64,000 bases of DNA from Deinandra increscens subsp. villosa (taxonomy: Eukaryota; Streptophyta; Magnoliopsida; Asterales; Asteraceae), in NCBI GenBank assembly GCA_039602395.1, contig JBCNJP010000008.1, positions 21,779,817 through 21,843,816 on the forward strand, given 5' to 3'. The number at the start of each line of letters is the position of its first letter. The stretch's first letter is position 1. The notes beneath the pieces are model-generated. The model was not told the DNA's origin. It worked only from the letters and a program-made list of their open reading frames with translations, and ran no database searches. The translations under genes and the position numbers were made by a program. Below, piece by piece: positions 10,788-21,519 of the stretch.

Positions 10788-11069
10788 TAAATTAATTTTT
10801 CATAAAGAAAAAGAAAGTCGTGTTTTTGTCTTCTGAAATTGCAGGTTATCTGTGTGACAAGACTCAAGCATGGTGAAAGTGGGAGTTTGTTATATCTTTC
10901 ACAAGTGGATCTTGAAGTTCAAAGACTGTTCAAGACTGATCCAACCATGCAAGCTCTATTTCTGACAAGATTTCAAGTTGAAGATCAGACGCCGTGATGC
11001 TGAAGATTGAAGACTGAAGTTTTGTTAGATATATAGATATCTAGATACACTACACGTTAAGGGGGAGTT

Positions 11070-11416
11070 TGTTAGAGCATATTCCTATGCTAACGTGTGT
11101 CTCATATATTGTATCTAACCTAGAGCATCTGTGTGAGTCAAGATAGTCAACTGGCCGTACCAGATGCTCAACCGTACCAGATGGTACGTGCGTACCAAAT
11201 GGTACGTGGGTGGTACGCAGATCAGTGTGTTAGTGACTATAAATAGTTCATGTTAGAGAGAGTCTAGTTAGTTCTGTCATTTCTACATCTTCTTAACTGT
11301 GTGTATTGAGTGTGTTTCTCTCTCTAAGTGAATCAATAAAGCAAAGCTTTATTTACTCGTTTGTGTTTCTCCGATTATCGAATCATGCAGTAGTAAGATC
11401 GTCCAGTGGTTTTACA
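11070..11416 (+). repeat. 3' LTR of copia element B
   Basis: TGTTAGAGCATATTCC to GGTTTTACA, 347 bp. GTACCA/GGTACG words crowd about 11155-11220, followed by TATAAATA at 11238-11245. The next bases, ACAGG, may be the target duplication, but the 5' LTR end is lost so this cannot be tested. Confidence 0.9.
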
Positions 11417-12480
11417 ACAGGTAAAGGCAGAACATCAAAAACCGTCTGGATATCTATAAAAGTTAGAATTACCAGTATGGAAACGGGAATTACTTACAAT
11501 GGATTTTGTGACTAAATTTCCTAAAACAAGCAGTGATAAAGATACCATATGGGTTATAGTGGATCGTCTGACTAAGTCAGCTCACTTTTTGCCGATGAAA
11601 GAGACGTACTCCATAGAGGAATTGGCTAAGCTGTATGTCAAGGAGATTCTTAGACTACATGGAGTGCCACTGTCAATCATGTGAGATAGAGAAATCGGTT
11701 TACATCCCATTTTTGGAAAAGTTTCCAGTTGGCAATGGGAACATAATTAAATTTGAGTACAGCTTATCACCCTCAGACGGATAGACAAAGTGAAAAACTA
11801 TCCAAACGTTAGACGATATGCTTTGGGCATGTGTTATTGAATTCGGTGGTAGCTGGGATAAATATTTGCCTCTAATGAAATTTTCATACAACAATAGCTA
11901 CCACCATTTGAGGCACTATATGGTCAAAAGTGTCGTACACCAGTCTGCTGGTCAGAAGTTGGTGAAGGACAATTAACGGGCTCAGAAGTAGTTATAGAAA
12001 CAACTGAAAAGATTTATCAAATACAAGAAAGGCTTAAGCCTGCCCAGGATAGACAAAAGAGTTATGCTGATAGGCATCGAAAGCCTTTAAAATTTAAAAA
12101 AGGTGACATGGTCATGTTAAAGGTGTCACCTTGGAGAGGAATGATCCGATTTGGTAAGCGTGGAAAGTTGAGTCCTCGCTACATTGGTCCGTTTAAGGTT
12201 ATTGATGAAATTGGTACTGTTACCTATCGATTGGAGTTACCAGAGGAACTTACTGGGATTCAAGATGTGTTTCATGTTTCAAATTTACGCAAATGAAAAA
12301 AATTCAATTTTTTGAGCAACCTGTTGAGATTCTGGAGCGAATAGGGAAGAAATTGAGAAGGAAATAGATTTCTATGGTGAAAGTAAAATGGGACTCTCGT
12401 CTAGGTCAAGATATTACTTGGGAATTAGAAATTGATAAGCGAAGAAAATACCCCCATTTGTTTGAAACTTAGAAGGAATT
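11417..12480 (+). pseudogene. Gypsy integrase C-terminal part with chromodomain
   Basis: The copia B 3' LTR ends inside the integrase core of a chromovirus. After the junction come a Met-Asp-Phe-Val-Thr motif and the Val-Asp-Arg-Leu-Thr-Lys-Ser-Ala-His core (11499-11684). A frame-broken stretch follows, then a good GPF-type C-terminal domain with Arg-Tyr-Ile-Gly-Pro-Phe (about 12108-12296). A chromodomain-like tail (Val-Lys-Val-Lys-Trp to Tyr-Pro-His-Leu-Phe) can be read at about 12370-12470. Several stops and frameshifts make it non-functional. Integrase joins the DNA copy to the chromosome, and the chromodomain steers it to heterochromatin. Confidence 0.85.
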
Positions 12481-12502
12481 CCAGGACGGAATTCATTTAA
12501 GT

Positions 12503-12519
12503 GGGGGGGGGGGGGGGGG
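12503..12519 (+). other. Polypurine tract with a G17 run
   Basis: A run of 17 G directly precedes the LTR start. This position fits the polypurine tract of the chromovirus, though the length looks expanded. It is also a likely sequencing-error site. Confidence 0.7.
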
Positions 12520-12520
12520 A

Positions 12521-14204
12521 TGTAACAACCCTGACCGAAGCATGGTTGTTAAAAGAAATGAAAAGGGTAAAAAAACAAAATTTTCTAAGTATTGGGCCTA
12601 ATACGGCCGTATCACATGAAGGTGATACGCGCGTATCGTGGGGCGTATGGTACTTCAGAAGTAATATGATACGGTCGGGTCAGAACCTGATCCGTAGAGA
12701 TTCGAGCACCGCGATACACCTGTATTGGGGTATACCAATACGGCCGTATCCACTAGGAAATATAAAATGAGCATTTTGAATGGATTTGGTCATTTGTTTC
12801 TCTCCAAACCAGTTGCTCTGCTGGTTTCTCTCTGCTTTCTCTGCCTAGTAATCTCCCGGGAAGGTCTGGAAAGTTGAATCCAAGGATTGAAGCCATAATC
12901 ATTGTGGTAAGCTTCTAAACTTCATTCCTTTAGTAATTTGTTGAGAGTTGGTGTGATTCTAAGATTGATTCTGTTTCAAAAGCTTATAAGAAGACATTGT
13001 GTTATCTCTGTTCTTAGAATCAAAGGGGAACATCAAGGTATGTAATGGATTGCCCATGCAACCCTAGATTATTACTATTTGGGGAATGATTGCTAAAATG
13101 GGTTGTTGGTCCCTAAATCATTGCATGCAGAGATAAATGTGTTACTGGAATCATTAAACAGTGTGGCTAGATTCTAGATTGTGAAAGGAAAGCTTCTTGA
13201 GTGGTAAGATTTACATTTTATGTGAATTTACCCCTTTTGGATATATGCATGAGATATGGTCATATTGATGATATATTTTGAGCATTAGGAAGTGTTATTG
13301 GAACTAATATAAGTCTTGTTAACATTCTGGTACAAATTGGATTTGGCATATTTTGCTCAGAATGGTGACCAAATCAGTATTATGGTATATAACCATACGA
13401 CCGTATCGGGGGTCAACTGATTTAAGATTACGGATTTCAAGGGTAAGACGACCGTATCCGTTTTATGACAATCGTATCGCTGTAATTGTCATACGGCCAT
13501 ATCGCGGGAATTCTGAAAATTTGAAGATCTAAGAATACGGCTGTATCATCATAATATGATACGCATCATAATGTGATACGCTCGTATTCATCCTAGAATA
13601 GTTTAAACATTTGATTTTTCTTCTATAAACTGGAAATTGATACTGGGAATATGGAACAGTATTATTCTGAGATTATGATTGATTGTTTGGAACTGAATTC
13701 AAGAGGTTATATAACACTAATCTATTTATTCGGTCCGGAAATCCTCGGTTAATGATTCGGGTGACCCTACGGAGACCCGTTGCATATTGTTATGAATCTG
13801 ATCATAAAAAATGGTAGCTTAGGTACTGATTTATGGTTACGATTATATATCGTAGGGTGATTTGCATCTAGACGTGGTGGAACGGCGAGTTTAACTTCTT
13901 AAGTCTTGCATATCTGTGAGTACCGATAGCTTTCCCTCTTTTAAACTATTTTAAATATTTTGGGGTGCACATGAACTGTTTACTACTTATTCTCTATTAC
14001 TATGCTTTGTATGTGTGGGCTAGTTGGGTGGGTCGAATGCTGGGTAGTAAGCTTTCAAGAGTAAGCTACTCTGGTCATTAAGGATTGCGTATGCCACGAG
14101 TTGTATAGGGGTGCATGACAGCTGATTAGGTAGGTAGCGTAATTGGCCTCACATCCATGGCTTAATATTAAGTTATCAAGGATGACTATGCATCATTATA
14201 TGCC
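12521..14204 (+). repeat. 3' LTR of the chromovirus, cut by copia-1
   Basis: It starts TGTAACAACCCTGACC after the G-run and is not completed before copia-1 begins at 14205. Words related to ATACGGCCGTATC recur at about 12600-12755 and 13400-13600. The first cluster ends just before TATAAAA at 12761-12767. No gene is seen in it. Confidence 0.8.
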
Positions 14205-15003
14205 TGTTGGAACCCGTTTTGGTTGTTGGCAACACAAACCATTCACCGTTGAGTATTACTGGTGAAGACCTCTCAATGAACTTACTAGAATAGATACTTA
14301 TCTTGTAATAGAATTCAAGTTTGTACTTTGTAAACTTTTGTTTATGTTTTAGCGAACTTGTTTTCCTTCTTAGTGGACTTGTGATTGTGCTTAGCGGACT
14401 TGTTTCTACTTAGCATACTTCATTGTTGAAATATCTATGTTTGCCTTAGCGAACTTAAATTATCCCTAGCGGACTTGTTCACTTACTTAGCGGACTTGTT
14501 AGCTCTTAGCGGACTTGATTAGCAGACTTGTTTGTTCCTAGCGAACTTCCTTGCGAACTTGTTCCTTCTTTGCGAACTTGTTAACGAACTTGTTAGCTCT
14601 TAGCGGACTTGTTTAGCAGAATTGTTTACACTTAGCGAACTTTTTTGCTGACCAACTTATTCCTTGCGAACTTAAACATAGTGTTAGCGAACTTGTCTGT
14701 CTGATGGAATATTTATTGCTGAATTCTATGTAATGATTGTTGTGTCAAACATTCCTTTTTGTCCTATGCTCTCTAGTAGTATAAATACAACTGAGAAAAC
14801 CCTACTGGGCATGCCACTCCGGGATTTATTCTACAGAGAGCATTTTGTGTGTGTGTTCTTGGTGTAGTATGTGTTCTTGAGCTTTAGAAATCATCAATGG
14901 GAAAGCATTGATGCAAATTCAACCAAAATGGACCATCACATATGATTTCCGCACTTGTGTAATGAATCATATGAGATACTTGTGCTCAAATCTGGTCCTG
15001 ACA
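14205..15003 (+). repeat. 5' LTR of copia-1
   Basis: TGTTGGAACCCG to GGTCCTGACA, 799 bp, followed by a primer site. The U3 contains about 18 variants of CTTAGCGGACTTG/CTTAGCGAACTTG at 14340-14700, then TATAAATA at 14780-14787. The matching 3' LTR is not in the window. Confidence 0.85.
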
Positions 15004-15018
15004 ATTGGTATCAGAGCC
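15004..15018 (+). other. Primer-binding site, copia-1
   Basis: ATTGGTATCAGAGCC is adjacent to the LTR and is complementary to initiator tRNA-Met. Confidence 0.88.
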
Positions 15019-15238
15019 TTGTTCTTCAAGTTTTGAGGTTTTTCTCAAAATGAAGAAATTCTCATATGAGTTGTCGATTTTGGTTGTTGTTGCTTGATCT
15101 TTGAGTTGATTCTTGGTAGAAATCACAAAAGGAACGCAATGTTATACTCAGATTTCTATAAATCTCAAGTTATATGGTCGAATTCTAGTGATTTTAGTCA
15201 AGAACAGTTACGTATTTTTAGTTCTGTACGTGAGCAAT

Positions 15239-15573
15239 TGTAAATCACGTATACGATCTTTCTAAGACATGATTGCTATCAGATTCGGTACACAACGACT
15301 AAATAACGATTCTTCGATTGATTCACTAGCTCCTTTTACAGAGAGATCACAGAGAGATTACACCTTGAGAAACACACAGTTAAAACACTAACTCTCACAA
15401 ACTTACACTCTCTAAATGAACTAAACAATTTATACTAAACTATCCAGCGTACCAACTAACCAACGTACCAGATTGTTCGTGCGTACCATCTGGTCCGCCA
15501 CTGGTACGCTGAGACCAGTTTTTACAAAACACTTAATTACAAAGACCTAGCACTAGACATACAAACATGCTCT
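15239..15573 (-). repeat. 3' LTR of element C (left copy)
   Basis: It matches the right LTR from TGTAAATCACG through ATGCTCT. The last four bases (AACA) and the adjacent polypurine tract are missing, and the sequence runs straight into the additional ORF. A small deletion therefore removed the LTR/internal border. Confidence 0.9.
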
Positions 15574-16511
15574 TTCTTCTTCAACTCCTTATCCACTTTT
15601 TCCTTATCGTCATTACCAAAGAAATTAAAACCTCCAGACTGATCATCAGCAGAAAAATTTCCATTAACCTTAGGATCATCTGGATATTCTTCAGTCGTCA
15701 TATCTTCTACTTCTACATGTTCTTCTTCAAAATCCATATCAACATCAGAATTTTCTTCTCCATAAGAATCAGCAAAAGGGACTTTGTCCACATCATCCAC
15801 ATTCAATGCAAAAATAGCCGCCAGTTGCTCTTTTGAATACGGATTAATAAATTCTCCTTCTTTCAGCTCAACCCTAGAAATTAGAGTTATATCATACACT
15901 TCTTTCTCTGAAGACTCCCCCTGGGCAGTATGGGCAGTAGTAGATGGTCCAGCAGCAGCAGAAGATGTTCCAGCTGCACCAGCACTAGAACCATTACCAC
16001 CAACTCCACCTTCAGGATCTGGATCCTCATTCAAATATTTCATCATATCATCATCATCTCTACAACTTTCTTCAGGATCTGGTCTTCTCTCCCCCTGAGC
16101 AGGTAAAGATTTGAGTACCAGATTTAACTGCTCACCTAGACATAGAGAAAGTTGCTGCAGTTTAGCAATCTCCCGATCTTTCGCCTGATCCCTAGAGACC
16201 AACTCCTTAACCAGATTCTTCAAACCTCTGATCTCATCAGCTTGCTGGCGATTAGTTGATTCTAACTCATCGAGTCTTGTTTGATGTAATGCCAACTTCA
16301 GATCAGTAGATGAAATGGTTGAAGTTGTAGAAGCAGCAGTAGTAGAAGCAGAAGCAGCAGTCGAAGAAGGCTTTCGAATCACAAGCTTTCTAACCGGTGG
16401 ATTACTTGAGCTTTGACCATTAGCAGACTTTGTGGTTTAGACACTTTCTGCTTCTTACTCGGGGGACTAAGACCTGCTTTTCTAGCATCAGCAAGGAACG
16501 AGCCCTTTTTC
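15537..16511 (-). pseudogene. C-terminal part of the additional ORF of element C
   Basis: On the minus strand the reading continues from 22656 across the inserted element, with one frameshift near 16430. A Ser/Thr/Ala-rich stretch is followed by a heptad-like coiled coil of about 60 residues (about 16300-16130), then a Gly/Ser/Ala-rich linker and a strongly acidic tail. The last codons, including Cys-Met-Ser-Ser-Ala-Arg, are read from the LTR because of the deletion at the ORF/LTR border. No membrane segment is seen. Coiled-coil ORFs after pol are known in SIRE-type elements; a function here is not established. Confidence 0.7.
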
Positions 16512-16516
16512 ACAGG

Positions 16517-16865
16517 TGTTGATACATGATATGTGCGTCGTGTGAAGTATCAAACAAATAAAAGATCATGTCAAACTAGGTCTGGCCGAACTAGGTCCGA
16601 ACCTGAAGTTCGGACTGGCCGAACCTGAGGTTTGGCCGAAGCTCGGACCAGCGGGTATATATAGATGAATGGTCTTTGTATTTGATAGAGTTCTGAGCGG
16701 GTGAGATTTCTTAAGTGTGTGTTTTCAAGTTGTTTCTCTGTGTTGTGTTTCTGAGTGTTTCACTGATTGTAATTGTTCATTTTGATCAATAAAACAATCG
16801 GTTAATTACGTTTCAATGTCCGATTAGCTAGATCGAGTAGACGATCCGATGCTCACGCATTTTCA
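16517..16865 (+). repeat. 5' LTR of element F
   Basis: TGTTGATACATG to CGCATTTTCA. CCGAAC/GTTCGG words fill about 16570-16650, followed by TATATATAG at 16656-16664. Confidence 0.93.
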
Positions 16866-16879
16866 AGTGGTATCAGAGC
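16866..16879 (+). other. Primer-binding site, element F
   Basis: AGTGGTATCAGAGC starts right after the LTR and is complementary to initiator tRNA-Met. Confidence 0.9.
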
Positions 16880-17079
16880 TTTCTGGTTCACTCTACTGAT
16901 CCGTGGTTGCTATTTTTGGATGCTTGAAGCGCTTTTAAAGTTTCTCGAGTTTGTTTTCATGTTGTTCATCAATTCTATCGAGTGTTTGGTGTCAAAATTG
17001 TTCCTAAATCATTATCCATCGGTTTTTCTGAGTCACAGTATCGAGTTTTGTCAAAATCCGTCCATTTTCGTGCATTTTG

Positions 17080-17345
17080 GAAAAATGAGTTCGAAGTTCG
17101 GAGTTGTCTGATCAGGTTCGGAGTAACTGCTCCGAACTTGAAGTTCGGTCGATATTCGGTCAGAGTTCGGAGCTGTCTCGGTCAAGGTTCAGAGTGATTT
17201 GAGGTTCGGAGGTAGATCGGAGTTGCTTAGAGGTTCGGACTGTTTTTTTTGATTCGGAGCTGGTTCGGATAGGGTTCGGACTTTGGATTTAACTTCGGAC
17301 AGAGTTCGGAGCTTAGTTATAAGTTCGGAGAGAGTTCGGCCGGCA
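17080..17345 (+). repeat. Leader word cluster, element F (GTTCGGA)
   Basis: At least nine exact GTTCGGA copies plus near variants are spread irregularly over 260 bp just before the gag ATG. The same word, in both orientations, fills the U3 before the TATA box. Confidence 0.85.
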
Positions 17346-17365
17346 GAATTTTAATTTTTCAAACG

Positions 17366-20300
17366 ATGTCGGAATTTCAAGCTTTCGCCGCAATGCAGAG
17401 CGCGATGCAAACTATGCTAAATTTTGATAACGAAATCGGAACAAGTCAGAAAGTTCCTAAATTGTTGAAGTTGGAAGATTATCACAATTAGAAACAACGT
17501 TTTTCAGCTTACATCAGCACAAATAATGTGGATTTGTGGATTCCGATTCGCAAACTTTACATGCATCCACAAGCAGATGGAGATTATAAAAGAATACAAG
17601 ATTTTGATGGTGATGAAAGAAAACTCTATGAGCTTGAAGAAAAAGCCTATGGTTATCTAACAATGGCTCTGCCTACTGAGTTGTTGCATCAGTTTAGTAC
17701 TTGCAAAAAGTCAAAACAATTGTGGGATGCATTGTCTGCTAGATGCGAAGAAAATGATCAATACAAGAAGAGTAGAAGAAAAGTGCTGAACAAAGAATTT
17801 GAGAATTTTCAACATTATGATAAAGAAACTATTCCTGCACTTGTATCCAGATTTTCACATCTGATTAGTGAAATGAAAGTGGTGAAAATTGAAAAGACTG
17901 AGGAGGAATTGAAAGAGAAATTAATGGAAGCATTACCAGAAAAGTGGGAAAATTATGTTTTGTTGCTTACTCATGACAAAGATTATCCTGCATTATCATT
18001 TCATGATTTAACCGGAAAACTTCATGCTAGAGAAATGAAAATGATGACTTCGAACAAGGCTACTGCTATTTTGCAAAATCCTGAATTGTATCATGGTGAA
18101 AATACAGCAAGTATGAATGCGAAAGCTAAACCAAGTTTGAGTTCTGCACCAAGTACAACTTTCTTGACTGGAATTTCTGATAATTCGGAAAGCAAGTCTT
18201 CACAGGGTTGTAGTTTTACAATTCCAAATTTTTCAAATCAGAATGCCTTTTCTGCTGAATCAACAGAAGATTGTGCTAAAATGATTTCGGCCTTGATTTC
18301 ATCATCTTTTGGTTCTATTATTAAAAATGTTGCTGATGCAAAGTTAACCAGTGAAGATCTTGATGCTCTTGATGATGATCAACTAACTGAATTGGATATT
18401 TCTTGGCAGTATGCTATGTTATGTCAAAGATCAAAGAGATTCTTCAAGAAACATGGAAGAAATCTTTCTGGTGATAAATTGGGTTTTGACAAATCTAAGC
18501 TAAAATGTTATAAATGTTCATAGCTTGGACATTTTGCCAAAGATTGTCAACAGGCTCATGCAAGCAAGTCTGGTTTTCCTCAATCACCTAAGCCTAGTTT
18601 TACTCAACCATCTACGAGTAACACAAACAAGACAATAGCTTTGACGGCTCAACATGATGGTGTTTATGATTGGGGTCAACATTTTGGATATGATACCTCA
18701 GCATTAATTGTCACACATGACCAAGATGATTATTATTCTGATTCTAGTTCATATGATGCTGCTGAAACTAAAAAGTTTGAATCTAAGATTGAAGCTTTGA
18801 TGAAGGAAAAAGAATTTTTGGTTGAAGAAGTCAAGAGAGTTACTGCTGATTTCAAAATGATTAATTCGAAGTTGGGTATTTCTAAGGAAAATGAGAAGGA
18901 ATTGGTTATGAAGAATGAATGTTTGCTTAAAGAGATCAACTTGCTAAATGAAGTTTTAGAAATTTCTAAGCAAGATAAAAGGGAGGTTGAAGCTGCAAAA
19001 GCCAAGATTTGTGAAGAACGGGATGAGTTAGTAAAAGATGTCAAGAAATGGAAGGATAAAGCGGAAGATACGGCCAATGATTTTCAGAATTTGTTTGATA
19101 AATCAAAGGTCAAACTTGATCTGCTTACAAAGAATGTTGAAGAATCAAATGCTAAGATTGAAGCATATCAAGTTGATATGGAAAAGTTGTTGGATGAGAA
19201 GCGTGAGTTGGTTAGTGTTAACAAAGTTCAAGCTGCAAATCTGGAAATTCAGAAGCGAAATGAGAATAAATTGAAAAAGGAGTTACATGAAGGACTTGAC
19301 AATCTTCGTATGCAAAAGTTTGAAACTCACAAAGTTGCGAAGCGTTTGATTGCTAAAGAAAAGGAATTTGCAGAAGCTCAACAGCAAATTTCTGATCTCA
19401 AAGTTCAAGTTCTTGATGCTAATAGGTTGCTCAACAATGTTTCTAATTCTCAAGTTTTCACAAGTTTCTTAGCTAATGATGTCAATTTTGAAAAGATGTT
19501 TGATAAAACTGCATCACCCCCGGCACATATCAAAGAAGCTTTTAAAGAAGTAAAGGAACAGGTTGACGATTTTGATTATTCAAAAGTTTCATCATCTACT
19601 GCTGACGTGGAAGAGGTTGTTGAAAAGAAGAAAAAAAAGAGGCACAAGAAAAAGAAAGAAAAGAAATCCGAAGTCTCTCCTGCACCGAAGTTTGTATATG
19701 GTTCATCCTCTGCTAATAATGAGAAGTCGACTACTTCTAGTAACAAGATCCAGACTCAACCTGAGTTTGATGAAAAGATCTTTTATGATCAAAAGAATGT
19801 AACAGAAGTAAAAGCTGAATTTTCTCGATTAGCAAAGAATGGACATTGTTCATCTGAGGAGAAGATTTCTGGAAAGCGTGAAGGTTTGGGTTTTCACAAG
19901 ATGCAAAACAAAGTTGAGAAGGTTCCAGCATCTTCATCTCATGATTTGAAGAAATTGAAGCTGAAACAAGTGAAGAAGGAAGTTTTTCAAGCTGATAAAA
20001 TTCAACCCGAGCGATTTTACAAACTCAAGGGTTCGGATCAATTATTTTCTGACAAAGAATTTCCACTTCATTGTGTTGATGCTCGGAAGATTGCTGAGGT
20101 TTTTGTGAAAGCTACCATTTCTTCTGAAAGTTCTCAATCTCTAAGCCCTACATCCAAATGGGTACATGATCACAGGCATCAGGTATATGATTCTCATTTT
20201 GATCATGTTCGAGATATTCATGTGTGTTCTTCACAGGTACATCAAAGATGGGACAAAACGACAAGAATTTGTTATATTTGCCGTCGCCAAGGACATATGG

Positions 20301-20618
20301 CAAAAGATTGTCCATCACGATACAGCTCAAAGATTTCATAAGAAATCAGTTTTTGGCAAACCTGCCACAACAAAGTTCTTTGATGAACAAGGCAGAGTTT
20401 TTGATGAAGTTGAGCCTACATTTTCTCATAAACAAAAACGGGTTGTTCCAATAGTTTCAAAAGCTCAATATGTAGGTTCATCATTACAGTCACATGTGAC
20501 TGTTTCATCAAAAACTGACTTACCAAAACAACAGCAATGGAAACCTAAGGTGGTTTTTAAGCAAAACAAGGACACTGGTCGACCAGAAGCAATTCGCTTC
20601 GGGTCATTTATGGACTAA
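17366..20618 (+). pseudogene. Long double-zinc-knuckle Gag of element F
   Basis: The ATG at 17366-17368 opens one frame that can be followed for about 990 codons. In order: a copia Gag domain (to about residue 330), a first CCHC knuckle (Cys-Tyr-Lys-Cys near 18506), a long Lys/Glu-rich coiled coil (about 18760-19450), a basic Lys-rich patch (about 19620-19670), and a second knuckle (Cys-Tyr-Ile-Cys...His...Cys, about 20269-20310). Breaks: TAG for Trp at 17489-17491, TAG inside knuckle 1 at 18521-18523, and a small indel after knuckle 2 that shifts the frame near 20315; the shifted frame ends at TAA 20616-20618. Two knuckles separated by a coiled coil are also seen in element C. Confidence 0.88.
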
Positions 20619-20638
20619 TTCGTTTGACCAGTGTGCAG
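20615..20638 (+). promoter_or_regulatory. Acceptor-like site over the gag stop, element F
   Basis: CTAAT (20615-20619) contains the gag stop TAA and TGTGCAG|G follows 19 bases later, resembling a plant branch point and 3' splice site. Elements C and copia-1 have the same layout. This is an inference; no transcript evidence is available. Confidence 0.5.
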
Positions 20639-21280
20639 GTACTTCTAGAAGACCTATCGACGATTGCAACGTTGTTGATGGAGGAGTATTCTGCATAATT
20701 TAAATTTGATGATATATCTTTCTAATCTGCAAATTTTCTGAATTCTAAATCTGCAAACTATCCGTGTTGATTGATCATTTTTCTTTACTTTCAAGTTTTC
20801 TCTCAAAAATACCAAAAATAGAGTCTTGTTTTTGTGTAAAATGAAAATCCAAAAATAGAGTTTTCATTTTAAGGGGGAGAGTTGTAAGTAAGGGGGAGTA
20901 ATTGAGAAAATGCATGTTATGGGGAGAAGGTGAATACATGCCAGATATATAATGAAGGAAGGTGAGTACATGCAAAATATAAAATTGTGAGAAATTGATC
21001 ATTGGGAAATGATGGTACATTGGCTTACGTATCTGACACATGGACAGAGTAGATGAAAGAGCCATAAGATCATTGTTTGATATGCTTGGTAGGCTCGGCA
21101 AATCAGAAAGTATTCAGATGTGATATACACTAAATACTAATGCTTGACCATGTGGATAACATCTTGATGCATAATTCATGACACAAAAGAAAAATAAGTG
21201 TGAATTTCAAAATGAGAAGTCACTGTGTATACATGTGTTCATTTTGCAAAGATTTAAACTTGTTTGATTTTCTTTATTTT

Positions 21281-21519
21281 GTCAAACGATCGGACTTTCT
21301 CTGCGTATCGAAAGATCGACCTGATCGTTGTTCGTTTGACGTTCTGCTTTATTTTCTTTGGTGTTTCGTATAACTCATCGGACTTTCTCTGCGTGTACGG
21401 AAGTACCGACCTGATTGTTGTTGAGTTATACAATTTCAACTTGTTTTATTTTCTTATTTTGTTAAATCCGAGGCCTTATCTGCGTATCGAAAGATCGACC
21501 TTAAGGTAGACGATTTAAC
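21281..21519 (+). other. Triple stem-loop array, element F copy (best preserved)
   Basis: Loop 1 (21281-21340) pairs GTCAAACGA with TCGTTTGAC. Loop 2 (21368-21431) pairs GTATAACTCA with TGAGTTATAC. Loop 3 (21461-21519) pairs GTTAAATC with GATTTAAC. The arms differ from loop to loop yet pair perfectly, while the loop centre (CGGACTTTCTCTGCG and CGACCTGAT) is shared. The inner hairpin is CG, bulged T, ATC-GAAA-GAT, CG in loops 1 and 3; in loop 2 it is CG, T, GTAC-GGAA-GTAC, CG. This is strong internal evidence for a conserved RNA fold. Confidence 0.85.

Larger units (their letters stand above)
9454..11069 (+). other. 3' non-coding module of element B
   Basis: After the internal deletion this stretch matches the 3' non-coding regions of element F and of the minus elements. 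It holds the triple stem-loop array (9967-10205), repeated AAAAAGATTTT words (about 10590-10690), the CTC-GAAA-GAG hairpin (10751-10787) and a polypurine tract (AAGGGGGAGTTT, ending 11069). No protein-coding ORF is supported. Confidence 0.8.

Noticed and set aside
15567..16098. Plus-strand ORFs over the extra ORF of element C
   Set aside because: They mirror the minus-strand coding sequence, which continues across the insertion with the correct element orientation.
21281..21519. Stem-loop array as a CRISPR or tRNA cluster
   Set aside because: The loops are not repeats with spacers, and no cloverleaf or anticodon arm can be formed; the host is a plant and the loops sit in retrotransposon 3' regions.
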